In this document: one piece after another, positions 9,710 to 19,283 of the stretch | Layout of the letters: each line of letters begins with the position of its first letter | Position numbering within the stretch: position 1 is the first letter of the stretch | Origin: Saprospiraceae bacterium | GTDB lineage: Bacteria; Bacteroidota; Bacteroidia; Chitinophagales; Saprospiraceae | Reading direction: 5' to 3' | NCBI GenBank assembly: GCA_020848995.1 | Contig: JADLHA010000003.1 | Location: forward strand, 1-59,836 | DNA length: 59,836 nucleotides | Translations under genes and position numbers: made by a program | Notes under the pieces: generated by a model | What the model was told of the DNA's origin: nothing | Databases searched by the model: none | Seen by the model: the letters and a program-made list of their open reading frames with translations, nothing else

Positions 9710-11071
9710 TCACTTCAGCAATGATGTGAATAGGGAAGGAAGGATCCCTGCAGCGAGGGTGATCAGCGAAAAGAGGATGAGCAAGCCCGAATACACGGGT
9801 CCAACCGGCAAAGCTGGATCCGCACTTTTTGAATAGACGGCGTTGATCACTTTGTAGTAGTAATAGACGGAGATCAGCGTACAGACCACGGCCACTACTG
9901 CCAGCGATGCATAGCCATTGGCTACTGCCTGGTTGAGCACGTAGAGTTTTGCAACAAAGCCTGAGGTAAAAGGCCCTCCTGCGAGCGAGATCAAAGCCAG
10001 GGTCATCGTTCCTGCCAAAATGGGGTTTCGCTGTCCGAGACCGCGAAATGCATCGAGCGTGTCAGTACCCTCCCGGGATTCGACAAAGTGAACGACGACA
10101 AAGCACACCACCGATGCCAGCACGTACGCAATGAAATAGAACAGTACGGGCCACTCCTCACCCGGCTGGAGGCTTATAAAGCCCATGAGGATGAATCCTG
10201 CCTGAACGATGCCGGAATAGGCCAACAGCCGCTTGACGCTCTGTTGTTTGACGGCCAGGACATTGCCCAGGATCAAGGTAGCCAGGATGAGCAGGGCATA
10301 ATAAGCATTGAGCCATGCCGGTAGCAGGTCTGCATTGAGTTGTATGATGCGCAGAAAGGCCCCTATGGATGCCAGTTTGACCAGACTCGCCATAGCGGCA
10401 GTGAATAAGGTTGGCGTTCCTTCGTATACATCCGGAGCCCAGAAATGAAAGGGCACCACGGCAATTTTCAGCGCAAAGCCCGTAAAGACAAACAAATACG
10501 CCAACTGCAGTAACATCTGGCCTTCCACTTCGACCGTACCAGCCATTTCCAGGCTTCCCGTCAGTGCATAGATCATTCCAATCCCGAAGAGCAGGATGGC
10601 ACTGGTAAATGATCCGGTTATGAAATATTTCAGGGCCGCTTCGTTTGATTTCGTTTTGCGGCGGTCAGCGCCGGCGAGAATGTACATGGCGATGGACAAA
10701 ATCTCAACGCCCAGAAAGAGGCTCATGTAATGCGTGGAACTCACCATGAGCATGGCCCCCAGGGATGCAAAGAGAAACAAGCCGGTGAAATCTCCAAGTT
10801 CCTCCTGTCCCCTGCGCTCGTACCAGGCATAAAAAGGGATCAGTGCAAGGGCATTCAGCAAGACGAGTGCAGCGAGGATCTTCGCCGAGCCGCCGGTCTC
10901 CACCATACCGGTCAGGTAGTGATTCCAAAAAGGCTGTTCGCCAATAGCAAAGTACAAGGCGATCGCCGTTCCGCCAAAAGCGATCGGAACGATCGCCCCC
11001 CGGACTTTTGTAAACCCGAGGAACATGGCGGCGATGGCAAACAGGCAAAGGACAATGAAAGCAGACATCAT
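9710..11071 (-). CDS. nuoN: NADH-quinone oxidoreductase subunit N
   Basis: An antiporter-like proton-pumping subunit of the membrane arm of complex I. The 453-residue sequence is hydrophobic throughout, consistent with about 13-14 helices. The conserved Glu of the pumping helix is in LGVEILSIAMYILAG (about residues 115-130), and the broken-helix Lys region reads FALKIAVVPFHFWAPDVYEGTP. It is the last gene of the nuo operon and starts 7 bp after the nuoM stop. About 250 bp of apparently non-coding sequence follows. Confidence 0.95.
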   Translation of the reverse strand: MMSAFIVLCLFAIAAMFLGFTKVRGAIVPIAFGGTAIALYFAIGEQPFWNHYLTGMVETGGSAKILAALVLLNALALIPFYAWYERRGQEELGDFTGLFLFASLGAMLMVSSTHYMSLFLGVEILSIAMYILAGADRRKTKSNEAALKYFITGSFTSAILLFGIGMIYALTGSLEMAGTVEVEGQMLLQLAYLFVFTGFALKIAVVPFHFWAPDVYEGTPTLFTAAMASLVKLASIGAFLRIIQLNADLLPAWLNAYYALLILATLILGNVLAVKQQSVKRLLAYSGIVQAGFILMGFISLQPGEEWPVLFYFIAYVLASVVCFVVVHFVESREGTDTLDAFRGLGQRNPILAGTMTLALISLAGGPFTSGFVAKLYVLNQAVANGYASLAVVAVVCTLISVYYYYKVINAVYSKSADPALPVGPVYSGLLILFSLITLAAGILPSLFTSLLK

Positions 11072-11078
11072 AGGGCAC

Positions 11079-12536
11079 TCAATTGGCGGGAAGGTGATTC
11101 ATAAACCGGAATGCGTACTGTCCCAAACCGATCCAGTGGATGGGAAAAAAGCCCAGTACGATGACCAGAAGTCCGATGACGATCAGCACGTAATCTTCCG
11201 ACAGACTCAGGCCCTGAAAAGTACCCTGTTCGGGCGATTTGCCGAACATGGTCTTCTGGTAAAGCCGAAGCAGGTAGGCGGCACCCAGGATCAGGGTGAG
11301 GCCGCCAAACATTGCAAGGTAGGGTTTGTATTCGGCAATGCACCAGAGCAGGTAAAATTCCCCAACAAAGCCGCAGGTCAGCGGAAGTCCGATCGCAGAT
11401 AGGACGATGACAAAAAAGTAAGCCGACAAACGCGGTTGTAGATGAGCAAGGCCCGATATCCCATCAAGTTGGGTCGTTCCTGTTCGACGGATCAATACAT
11501 CGGCCACGAAGAATAAGCCGGCAGCAGCAAGTCCATGAGCGAGCATGGCGAAGAGGCCGCCCTGAATTCCAAGGTTCGCCATCGTAAGGATCCCGGCAGC
11601 GATCAGGCCGAGATGTGAAAATGAAGAATAGGCCAGAATGCGGATCATGTCGTTTTGCCTCCAGGCAACGAGCGCCCCATAAACCACTCCAATCAGACAA
11701 AGCGGAATGAGGAGATACTGCCAACGATAAATGGCTTCCACAAAAAGGAAGTCAAAGCGGATCAGTCCAAAGACGCCCATTTTCGACATAACGGCAGCAA
11801 TGATCATGAGACTTGGCCGGTCGGCCTGGGCGTACAGATCTGCCTGCCAGGTGTGAAAGGGGAATAATGGGGTCTTAATGGCAAAGGCAATAAAAAAGGC
11901 AGCAAACAGCCAGTACTGGTATTTCAGATCGAGCTTGTTTTTGTAAAAGTCGTCCCATCCAGCCAGGCTGAGGTGCTCGCGCATATGGAACTGGAGAAAT
12001 ACGATTGCCGCCAGCATCAGGAGTCCGCCAAAAACGGTGTACAGAAAAAACTTAAAAACGGCCTTGCGTCGGTCCGGTCCGCCGTATTGGAGAACCAGAA
12101 AATAAACCGGAATCAGGGTTGCTTCGAAGAAGAGGTAAAATGTAACGGGATTCTGGGCCATAAAAAACCCATTGAGTGCGGCATGGGTCAGCCCAATCAA
12201 GCCATAATAAGCAGCGTTGCGGTCGTTTCCGCGGACGAGCGTCGCCAGGGTACTCAGCGTTACGATCAATTGGGTCAGCAGCAAGGGCAGGACGGCAGCT
12301 GCGTCGAATCCCACGTGAAAAAAGATCCGCATTTCAGGGATCCATGACAGTGAGGTATTGTACGACAGGTAGTTCTTGACCACGTCGTAGGAACCCATCA
12401 ACAGCAGGAAATAAAACAAGCTGGCGACTCCCGAGGCCAGCGAAAGGTAGGGAGCGATTCTCTTACCCGCAAAAAACGCGATCAGGGCGGAGGTCAGAGG
12501 GATTGCTATGAGTAAGGCTGCCAGGTACATATTCAC
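11079..12536 (-). CDS. nuoM: NADH-quinone oxidoreductase subunit M
   Basis: The second antiporter-like proton channel of complex I, 485 residues and close to the usual length. The conserved Glu lies in LFFEATLIPVYFLV (about residue 136), the Lys-containing helix reads IAFAIKTPLFPFHTWQADLYAQ, and the Met/Lys helix ISGLAHLQPRL fits the family. It begins 3 bp after the nuoL stop, so translation is probably coupled. Confidence 0.96.
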   Translation of the reverse strand: MNMYLAALLIAIPLTSALIAFFAGKRIAPYLSLASGVASLFYFLLLMGSYDVVKNYLSYNTSLSWIPEMRIFFHVGFDAAAVLPLLLTQLIVTLSTLATLVRGNDRNAAYYGLIGLTHAALNGFFMAQNPVTFYLFFEATLIPVYFLVLQYGGPDRRKAVFKFFLYTVFGGLLMLAAIVFLQFHMREHLSLAGWDDFYKNKLDLKYQYWLFAAFFIAFAIKTPLFPFHTWQADLYAQADRPSLMIIAAVMSKMGVFGLIRFDFLFVEAIYRWQYLLIPLCLIGVVYGALVAWRQNDMIRILAYSSFSHLGLIAAGILTMANLGIQGGLFAMLAHGLAAAGLFFVADVLIRRTGTTQLDGISGLAHLQPRLSAYFFVIVLSAIGLPLTCGFVGEFYLLWCIAEYKPYLAMFGGLTLILGAAYLLRLYQKTMFGKSPEQGTFQGLSLSEDYVLIVIGLLVIVLGFFPIHWIGLGQYAFRFMNHLPAN

Positions 12537-12539
12537 ACT

Positions 12540-14426
12540 TTAGAAGATCAGGAACAAGGTCAGGAAAACCAACAGGGCCACCGCGCTGTAGAGCAGGTAC
12601 GAACTCAATCTGCCGTCTTGCAGGTTGCGCAGGGCAAACGCTCCACTTTCCACGACCTTACCCGGAAAATGAACGACTCTGTCGATGATGCCGTAATCCC
12701 CGCGATGCATCAGCCAGCTGCCTGCCATCTTCAAGGGACGTACTAACAAACGTTCGTAAATTTCGTCTATGAAATACTTGTTGACCAGCAACCGTTCGAA
12801 AAGGGACGGGGTAACGGATGGTTCGGATGGACCCGAACTTCCGTATCGCTTGAAGCAAATGACAAGCAGTGCCAGGATAACGACCAGAGAAATACCCCAG
12901 AGGGCAAATTCGAAGGCATGCGATGCGCTGACCCTGCCTTGCACGATGGAGGGCACCAGGAACTTATACAAGCGGTGAGATTGGCCGGTGACAGCGGGCA
13001 GCCCGAGCAATCCTCCTGCCACAGACAACACCGCGAGCACTACGAGTGGCCCCCGCATGCTCCAGGGAGCTTCGTGCACATGGTCCCATGTCGCATCCTT
13101 TCCCCTGAATGCACCGTGAAAAACAGAAGCAAACATCCGGAACATGTACCAGGCGGTAAAGGCAGACGCCAGTGCCAGAGCAATGAAAAACCCGATGTTG
13201 TGGGAATGAGCGGCCATCAGGATCTCATCCTTTGAAAAGAAACCCGAAAGTGGCGGCAGACCAGCAATGGCCAGCGTTCCAACGAGCATCACTCCATAGG
13301 TCCAACGCATTTTTTTTCGCAACCCGCCCATCCGGCGAATGTCTTGCTCACCATGAAGTCCGTGAATGACACTCCCGGCACCGAGGAAAAGCAGCGCTTT
13401 AAAAAAAGCATGTGTCACCAGGTGAAAGATGGCAGTGATGTAAGCGCCCACGGCAAGGGCAACCGCCATAAAACCAAGTTGACTCACCGTTGAATATGCG
13501 AGAATTTTTTTAATGTCGTTTTGCTTGAGTGCGATCGTCGCTGCGACCAGGGCGGTCAGGCACCCCGTGATTCCGATCACCAGCTGAGTAACCGGGACGA
13601 GATCATACATGAAATGCATGCGCGCGATGAGGTAGATACCAGCGGTAACCATAGTTGCAGCATGGATGAGCGCCGACACCGGAGTCGGTCCCGCCATGGC
13701 GTCAGGCAGCCAGGTGAACAACGGGATCTGTGCTGATTTTCCACAAACGCCTATAAAAAACAGCAGGCTGATTGCGATGTAAGCCGGATCGTTCAGCTGG
13801 ACGTCATTCGACATCGTGTCGTGAACGTCCGCAAAGGATACGGCACCTGTCGTGTAGATCGTAAGAAAAATGGCCACCAGAAAAGCGAGGTCGCCAATGC
13901 GATTCATCACAAATGCTTTGGTTGCTGCCTTGTTGTATTCCAGGTTGTCGTACCAAAATCCGATGAGCAAAAATGAGCAGAGGCCAACGCCCTCCCATCC
14001 GGCAAAGAGCACGACCAGGTTCGAACCCAGAACGAGCAGAAGCATAAAAAATACAAACAGGTTCAGGTAGGCAAAAAACCTGTGAAACCCCCGGTCTTCA
14101 GCCATATATCCGATTGAGTAAACGTGGATGAGTGTGCCGACTCCGGTGACGACGAAGAGCATAACCATGCTCAGGTTGTCGATCAGGAATGAAAAATCAA
14201 CTATGGCAGACCCTTCACCGACAAACCAGGTGTAAAGTTTTACAGTCGTCGCTTGTCCCGCCAGCTGGCTGAAGGCAACAGCAGAGGCTGTAAAACTCAA
14301 AAGTGGGGCACAGCAGGCAATGGCACTGACCAACCACTTTGGCATGTGGTTTCCTAAGATGCCGTTGATTAAAAAACCCGCCAGCGGTGGCCAGAGGATG
14401 AGGTGTAAGATGAGCTCTGGATTCAT
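12540..14426 (-). CDS. nuoL: NADH-quinone oxidoreductase subunit L
   Basis: The distal antiporter-like subunit, 628 residues. The conserved Glu is in LFAGWEGVGLCSFLLIGFW (about residues 137-155), followed by GKSAQIPLFTWLPDAMAGPTP with the essential Lys, and ATMVTAGIYLIARM. The C-terminal lateral helix that lies along NuoM and NuoN should correspond to the last 100 residues, which end in a hydrophobic anchor (LLYSAVALLVFLTLFLIF). A weak copy of the recurring palindrome lies inside the gene at 12741-12758. Confidence 0.97.
   Translation of the reverse strand: MNPELILHLILWPPLAGFLINGILGNHMPKWLVSAIACCAPLLSFTASAVAFSQLAGQATTVKLYTWFVGEGSAIVDFSFLIDNLSMVMLFVVTGVGTLIHVYSIGYMAEDRGFHRFFAYLNLFVFFMLLLVLGSNLVVLFAGWEGVGLCSFLLIGFWYDNLEYNKAATKAFVMNRIGDLAFLVAIFLTIYTTGAVSFADVHDTMSNDVQLNDPAYIAISLLFFIGVCGKSAQIPLFTWLPDAMAGPTPVSALIHAATMVTAGIYLIARMHFMYDLVPVTQLVIGITGCLTALVAATIALKQNDIKKILAYSTVSQLGFMAVALAVGAYITAIFHLVTHAFFKALLFLGAGSVIHGLHGEQDIRRMGGLRKKMRWTYGVMLVGTLAIAGLPPLSGFFSKDEILMAAHSHNIGFFIALALASAFTAWYMFRMFASVFHGAFRGKDATWDHVHEAPWSMRGPLVVLAVLSVAGGLLGLPAVTGQSHRLYKFLVPSIVQGRVSASHAFEFALWGISLVVILALLVICFKRYGSSGPSEPSVTPSLFERLLVNKYFIDEIYERLLVRPLKMAGSWLMHRGDYGIIDRVVHFPGKVVESGAFALRNLQDGRLSSYLLYSAVALLVFLTLFLIF
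12741..12758. repeat. Palindrome copy (weak) inside nuoL
   Basis: TACTAACAAACGTTCGTA matches 12 of 16 arm positions of the recurring palindrome. It lies in the coding sequence for the segment YERLLVRP and is in a different codon register from the other in-gene copies. Confidence 0.4.
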
Positions 14427-14441
14427 TTGCTTCGCGATTGA

Positions 14442-14771
14442 TCAGCCCTTCATCTGATCGAAGAGATCGATGTTGGTCGTTTTCAGATTTTTGTAGATCA
14501 TGACGATGATGGCCAGCCCCACGGAAACTTCAGCTGCGGCAACAGCCATCGTAAACAGAACCATCACTTGTCCGGTGCCATCACCCCTGTAGGAAGCGCC
14601 CGCCACCATCAGCAGGTTTACCGCATTGAGCATGATTTCAATACACATAAACACGATGATGATGTTTTTGCGGATGAGAACGCCCAGCAGGCCTATTAGA
14701 AACAGAGCGCTGCTCAGGGCTACATAATGCGACAATGGGATGGTTCTTATGATTTCGGGAAGGTTGTTCAT
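14442..14771 (-). CDS. nuoK: NADH-quinone oxidoreductase subunit K
   Basis: A 109-residue, three-helix subunit (ND4L type). The conserved membrane Glu is in CIEIMLNAVNLLMV, and the second conserved Glu in AVAAAEVSVGLAIIVMIY. It overlaps the nuoJ stop by 4 bp (ATGA), so the two are translationally coupled. Confidence 0.96.
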   Translation of the reverse strand: MNNLPEIIRTIPLSHYVALSSALFLIGLLGVLIRKNIIIVFMCIEIMLNAVNLLMVAGASYRGDGTGQVMVLFTMAVAAAEVSVGLAIIVMIYKNLKTTNIDLFDQMKG

Positions 14772-15283
14772 GACAGTGGAATTTTAGATGGAAGTTCGCG
14801 CTCCTTGCGGTTGAGCAGCACAATGCCGATCATGGCGACCAGAAACAGGACAGAGCAAACCTCCATGGGAAAGAGGAAATCGCGGTAGAGGACCTCTCCA
14901 ATTTGCTCAACCAGGCCCGCTTCGGGATTTCCCGTATATTCCACATTGGTTTGTGCTACGCGGAATGCGGACAGCAGCAGCAGTCCGATACCCCCTATGC
15001 TGATTCCTGCAGCAGCGATTGGCATCCATGAGGAAAATCGCTCAAGATCGCGGCTGAGGTTCAAAAACATGATGACAAAAAGAAACAACACCATGATGGC
15101 CCCGGCATAAACGATGATGTTGACCAGTGCCAGGAACTGTGCATTGAGCAAGATGTACTGGGCAGATATCAGAAAGAAGGTTGCCACCAAAAAAAGTACA
15201 CTCCGGATGGGATGTCTGGAAATGACCACCATGAATGCAGTGATCAGGGTCAATGCGGCCAATACGTAAAAAATTTTGTCCAT
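14768..15283 (-). CDS. nuoJ: NADH-quinone oxidoreductase subunit J
   Basis: A 171-residue ND6-type subunit with five predicted helices. The conserved third helix reads VNIIVYAGAIMVLFLFVIMF and contains the pi-bulge region that links quinone reduction to the proton channels. It lies 7 bp after nuoI and overlaps nuoK by 4 bp. Confidence 0.95.
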   Translation of the reverse strand: MDKIFYVLAALTLITAFMVVISRHPIRSVLFLVATFFLISAQYILLNAQFLALVNIIVYAGAIMVLFLFVIMFLNLSRDLERFSSWMPIAAAGISIGGIGLLLLSAFRVAQTNVEYTGNPEAGLVEQIGEVLYRDFLFPMEVCSVLFLVAMIGIVLLNRKERELPSKIPLS

Positions 15284-15290
15284 GGGCGCT

Positions 15291-15803
15291 TCAATTTTTC
15301 TGAAAGGGTTCTACCAGGCGATCCTTTCCGTAAATAAAATCTTCACGTTCGAAGCTCGGAGGCGCCATCACATCATTTTGCAAAAAGATGGCGGCCTTCG
15401 GGCAGGCCTCCTCGCACAAACCGCAAAAAATACAACGCAGCATATTGATTTCGTAAACGGCTGCATACTTTTCTTCCCGGTACAATTGTTTTTCATGCGG
15501 CTTGCGCTCCGCGGCCGTCATGGTGATCGCCTCGGCCGGGCAAGCGAGCGCACAAAGGCCGCAAGCTGTGCATCGCTCTGCGCCTCTTTCATCGCGCTTG
15601 AGCACGTGAAGCCCTCTGAAGACCTTGCTCATCGGCCGCACCTTGTCCGGATAACTGATCGTGGCCTTCTTCCTGAAGAGATGGCTGAGGGTAATGCCCA
15701 TTCCTTTGAAGATAGCCGGAAGGTATATGCGCTCCGAAAACGTCAATGGCTTCCGGGGCATGAGCTTGGCGCGATTGGTCAAAGTTTTTGCCTGTTGCAT
15801 CAT
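15291..15803 (-). CDS. nuoI: NADH-quinone oxidoreductase subunit I
   Basis: The ferredoxin-like subunit carrying clusters N6a and N6b, on the path to N2. Two complete 4Fe-4S motifs are visible: CTACGLCALACP and CIFCGLCEEACP. The 170 residues begin with a short amphipathic N-terminus that should contact the membrane arm. It is 5 bp after the nuoH stop. Confidence 0.96.
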   Translation of the reverse strand: MMQQAKTLTNRAKLMPRKPLTFSERIYLPAIFKGMGITLSHLFRKKATISYPDKVRPMSKVFRGLHVLKRDERGAERCTACGLCALACPAEAITMTAAERKPHEKQLYREEKYAAVYEINMLRCIFCGLCEEACPKAAIFLQNDVMAPPSFEREDFIYGKDRLVEPFQKN

Positions 15804-15808
15804 GACGA

Positions 15809-16819
15809 TTAAAACAAAATGAACAAAGCGGTGATCAATACATTGAGCACGGCCAGTGGTATCAGCACCTTCCAGCCCAAATTCATGAGTTGATCATATC
15901 GGAACCGCGGAAGCGTCCAGCGGATCCAGATAAACAGGAAAATGAAAAAACCGGTTTTGGCAAACATCACCAGTCCTCCCAATAGCGTTTTTACCGGACC
16001 GGGATCCAGGTCACTCACGAATGGAAACTGGTAACCTCCAAAGTACAAACTTGCGAGCACTGCGCTGGAGATGAAAACATGAATGTACTCTGCAAACAGA
16101 TAGAGCCCCAATTTCATCGAAGAGAACTCGGTATGGTACCCGCCGATGAGCTCGGTTTCGCACTCGGGCAGGTCAAAAGGTGCGCGGTTGGTTTCTGCAA
16201 ATGCGCACACTATGAAGATGAGAAATCCAAGTGGTTGGTAAAGGATGTTCCAGGCCCACCCCGATTGCTGATCGACGATGTCGCGAAGGGAAAGACTGGA
16301 ACTGACCATGACCAGCGAAACGATGGATAGCCCCATGGCGAGTTCATAACTGATGTTCTGCGAAGCAGCGCGGATGGCGCCTAACAATGAGAATTTATTA
16401 TTGGAGGCCCAACCACCCACGAGGATGCCGTAAACTCCCAGAGATACGACACCAAACAGGTAAAGTATGCCAACGTTCAGATCAGCTGCCTGCATGGCGT
16501 AAGTGGTTCCGTTGATCTCGAGGTCCGGGGCAAAGGGGATGACCGCGCTCGTCATCAGTGCCGTGCACATAAAAATTGCCGGGCCTGCAATGAACAGCAA
16601 TCTGTCTGAAACCCTGGGAATGAACTCCTCCTTGAAAAAGAGCTTCACCCCGTCGGCAAGCGGCTGCAGGATCCCAAAGGGTCCCGCCCGGTTTGGACCC
16701 AGCCGGTCCTGTAAAAATGCCGCCAACTTCCGCTCAGCGTAGGTCGTGTACATGGCCACGAAAAGGGAAATGCCAAAGACGGCCACGATGAAGATTATTT
16801 TAAATGTCAGCTCACTCAT
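15809..16819 (-). CDS. nuoH: NADH-quinone oxidoreductase subunit H
   Basis: The ND1-type subunit that forms much of the quinone chamber. 336 residues, about eight helices. The conserved motifs DRLGPNRAGPFGILQPLADG, KLFFKEEFIP and APFDLPECETELIGGYHTEF are intact, including the acidic residues leading to the quinone channel. It overlaps the nuoG stop by 4 bp. Confidence 0.97.
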   Translation of the reverse strand: MSELTFKIIFIVAVFGISLFVAMYTTYAERKLAAFLQDRLGPNRAGPFGILQPLADGVKLFFKEEFIPRVSDRLLFIAGPAIFMCTALMTSAVIPFAPDLEINGTTYAMQAADLNVGILYLFGVVSLGVYGILVGGWASNNKFSLLGAIRAASQNISYELAMGLSIVSLVMVSSSLSLRDIVDQQSGWAWNILYQPLGFLIFIVCAFAETNRAPFDLPECETELIGGYHTEFSSMKLGLYLFAEYIHVFISSAVLASLYFGGYQFPFVSDLDPGPVKTLLGGLVMFAKTGFFIFLFIWIRWTLPRFRYDQLMNLGWKVLIPLAVLNVLITALFILF

Positions 16820-17784
16820 TCCGAAACAAATTTTGCATCGACGTTTACGGCAGGCGATACGACCGGAAGTTCATATTTGTTGGCTCCAATGACCGATTCG
16901 GGAATAATGTCCCGCGGACCCTCGATGGACCAGTCGGATGCCTGCTTATGTTCAAACCGGCAATCATTGCAAATGAAGTCGGTAACTTCACCAAACTCAT
17001 TTTTCCGGGCAGTGACCCGGATGATGGCATCCCCCTTCATCCACAACACCACCTTGCCGCAACATTTGTCGCAGTCGCGGTGCGCATCGAACGGTTTGGA
17101 AAACCAAACGCGTTGTTTGAAACGGTAGGTCTTATCGGTGAGCGCTCCTACCGGACAAACGTCGATGATGTTTCCCGAAAATTCGTTTTCAATGGATTGC
17201 TGGATGTAGGTGCCAATTTCGGATACATCTCCCCGGTTGAGCACGCCGTGTACCCGCTGACCGGTGAGCTGGTCGGCCGCATAGACGCACCGATAACACA
17301 AAATGCACCGAGTCATGTGCAGTTGGACGTAGGGTCCAATGTCGATTCTTTCAAATTCGCGGCGCCCTTCTTCGTAGCGCGTTTGCTCATGGCCGTGCTC
17401 GTAGGATAGATTCTGCAGATCGCATTCCCCGGCCTGGTCGCAAACCGGACAGTCCAGCGGATGATTGATCAGAAGAAATTCCACCACTCCATTGCGCGCA
17501 TCGAGCACCTCCGGACTGGTTTCATTTTCCACTACCATGCCGTGTTCAACCCGAGTGATGCAACTCGCCACGAGTTTGGGCATTGGGCGCGGATTGGCCT
17601 CGCTCGTTTGCGCAACTTTTACTAAGCAAACCCTGCATTTACCTCCGGTGTTCTTCAGGGGTTCGTAATAACACATCGCAGGGGGGTACTTCCCTCCCAG
17701 TTGCCGCGCAGCCTGCATGATCGTAGTGCCGGGGGGTACTTCGATGCTTTTTCCGTCGATGGTGACTTTTAACAAATCGCTCAT
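16816..17784 (-). CDS. nuoG: NADH-quinone oxidoreductase subunit G, short form without the molybdopterin-like domain
   Basis: About 322 residues from the ATG at 17784 (MSDLLKVTIDGKSIEVPPG); an upstream in-frame ATG at 17844 would add 20 residues not typical of the family. It holds the N-terminal 2Fe-2S ferredoxin domain (C-x-x-C in GGKCRVC), the His/Cys N5 motif HPLDCPVCDQAGECDLQN, the 4Fe-4S Cys set starting CILCYRCV, and a further Cys pair set (CDKCCGK, CNDCR) of the Mo/W-type 4Fe-4S module. The roughly 500-residue C-terminal domain of E. coli NuoG is absent. A similar short form is known in other Bacteroidota, so this is a lineage trait rather than a truncation. It overlaps nuoH by 4 bp. 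Confidence 0.92.
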   Translation of the reverse strand: MSDLLKVTIDGKSIEVPPGTTIMQAARQLGGKYPPAMCYYEPLKNTGGKCRVCLVKVAQTSEANPRPMPKLVASCITRVEHGMVVENETSPEVLDARNGVVEFLLINHPLDCPVCDQAGECDLQNLSYEHGHEQTRYEEGRREFERIDIGPYVQLHMTRCILCYRCVYAADQLTGQRVHGVLNRGDVSEIGTYIQQSIENEFSGNIIDVCPVGALTDKTYRFKQRVWFSKPFDAHRDCDKCCGKVVLWMKGDAIIRVTARKNEFGEVTDFICNDCRFEHKQASDWSIEGPRDIIPESVIGANKYELPVVSPAVNVDAKFVSE

Positions 17785-17929
17785 GGTATGCGTGATTGAA
17801 TGGACAGGATGAAGCATAAACTGCGGAAAGCCAGGGCTTTGCACCTGACATTGCCTTCATAGCCCGCAGTTTTGGGTGACCTGCCTGCGGTCCCTGTTCG
17901 TGTTTCTATGGCTATGGTTCTTGTTGTAT

Positions 17930-19282
17930 TCATGGTTCCATGATCGGTACAGCATGCGCATAGGCGCCATGCAGGTGTTTTGCCAGACAGGAATCTGGAT
18001 GCTTTACGTGCGCTTCAAATTCATCGCGGAAATGCCGGATTGCACTTCCTACCGGCCAGGCGGCTGCATCCCCCAAAGGACAAATCGTTTTTCCTTCGAT
18101 GTGCTTTGCAACGTCGACCAGGAGGTCGATGTCGCTCATTTTGCCATGACCGTGTTCGATGCGATGTAAAACTTTTTCCATCCATCCCGTACCTTCCCGG
18201 CAGGGGCTGCACTGACCACAGGACTCGTGGTGATAAAACCGGGTGAAATTCCAGAGATTTCGAACGATGCATGCGCGTTCGTCGAAGACGATGAATCCGC
18301 CGGAACCCAGCATGGATCCGCTGACAAATCCTCCATCCGCAAGCGATTCGTAACTCATCAAGCGCGGCTCTCCGGCAGCAGTCTTTAAGATGAGCTCCTT
18401 TGGCAGGATGGGCACCGATGATCCACCGGGAACGACCGCTTTTAATTCGCGACCCTCCGCAATGCCACCACAATAGGCATCGCTGTAGATGAACTCTTCT
18501 ACCGGCAACCCAAGTTCAATTTCGTAAACACCGGGCTGCCGGATGTTCCCGCAAGCGGAGATCAGCTTTGTTCCCGTACTTTTTCCCAAACCTATGGATG
18601 CATACGCAGCCCCGCCGTTGTTGACGATCCATGGAACGGAAGCGATGGTCTCCACGTTGTTGATCACCGTCGGGCAGCCGTAGAGTCCCGACACCGCCGG
18701 AAACGGCGGCTTGTTGCGGGGATTGCCGCGCTTGCCTTCAAGCGACTCGAGCAATGCGGTTTCTTCACCGCATATGTATGCCCCTCCACCGGGCTGAACA
18801 TACAGCTCCAGGTCGTAGCCGCTTCCAAGTATATTCTTTCCCAGAAAACCCTTGGCGTAGGCCTCGGCAATGGCGCGTTCCAGTAAGCGGATCACCGACA
18901 TCATTTCCCCACGCACGTAGATGTACGAGGTGTTTGCACCCAGGGCATAGGATGCCGTGATCATTCCCTCGATGAGCAGATGTGGGATCCGCTCCATGAG
19001 GTACCGGTCTTTGAAAGTTCCGGGCTCTGATTCATCGGCATTGCAAACCAGGTAACGGGGTTTATCCGATTTCTTGTCGAGGAAGGACCACTTCATTCCC
19101 GTGGGAAATCCCGCGCCCCCGCGCCCCCGCAATCCAGAAGCCTTCACCTCCTCTACGAGTTGGTCGGGACTCATTTCTTTCAGGGCCTTGCTGACTGCGC
19201 GATACCCACCGTTCGCCATGTAGGTATCAATGGCACGGATGCCTTCCACCGCTAGATTTTCCAATAATATTTTCGTCGCCAT
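17930..19282 (-). CDS. nuoF: NADH-quinone oxidoreductase subunit F
   Basis: The NADH-oxidising flavoprotein subunit with FMN and cluster N3. 450 residues. The glycine-rich nucleotide site reads GLRGRGGAGFPTGMKW, the FMN region includes NADESEPGTFKDR and YICGEETALLESLEG, and the N3 ligands are in SCGQCSPCREG plus TICPLGDAAAWP. It starts 1 bp after the nuoE stop. An 85-bp spacer separates it from the nuoG reading frame. Confidence 0.97.
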   Translation of the reverse strand: MATKILLENLAVEGIRAIDTYMANGGYRAVSKALKEMSPDQLVEEVKASGLRGRGGAGFPTGMKWSFLDKKSDKPRYLVCNADESEPGTFKDRYLMERIPHLLIEGMITASYALGANTSYIYVRGEMMSVIRLLERAIAEAYAKGFLGKNILGSGYDLELYVQPGGGAYICGEETALLESLEGKRGNPRNKPPFPAVSGLYGCPTVINNVETIASVPWIVNNGGAAYASIGLGKSTGTKLISACGNIRQPGVYEIELGLPVEEFIYSDAYCGGIAEGRELKAVVPGGSSVPILPKELILKTAAGEPRLMSYESLADGGFVSGSMLGSGGFIVFDERACIVRNLWNFTRFYHHESCGQCSPCREGTGWMEKVLHRIEHGHGKMSDIDLLVDVAKHIEGKTICPLGDAAAWPVGSAIRHFRDEFEAHVKHPDSCLAKHLHGAYAHAVPIMEP

Positions 19283-19283
19283 A

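Noticed and set aside
16804-17409. 201-codon open frame antisense to nuoG
   Set aside because: It lies wholly opposite nuoG, which has all its Fe-S motifs. The antisense product has no motif.
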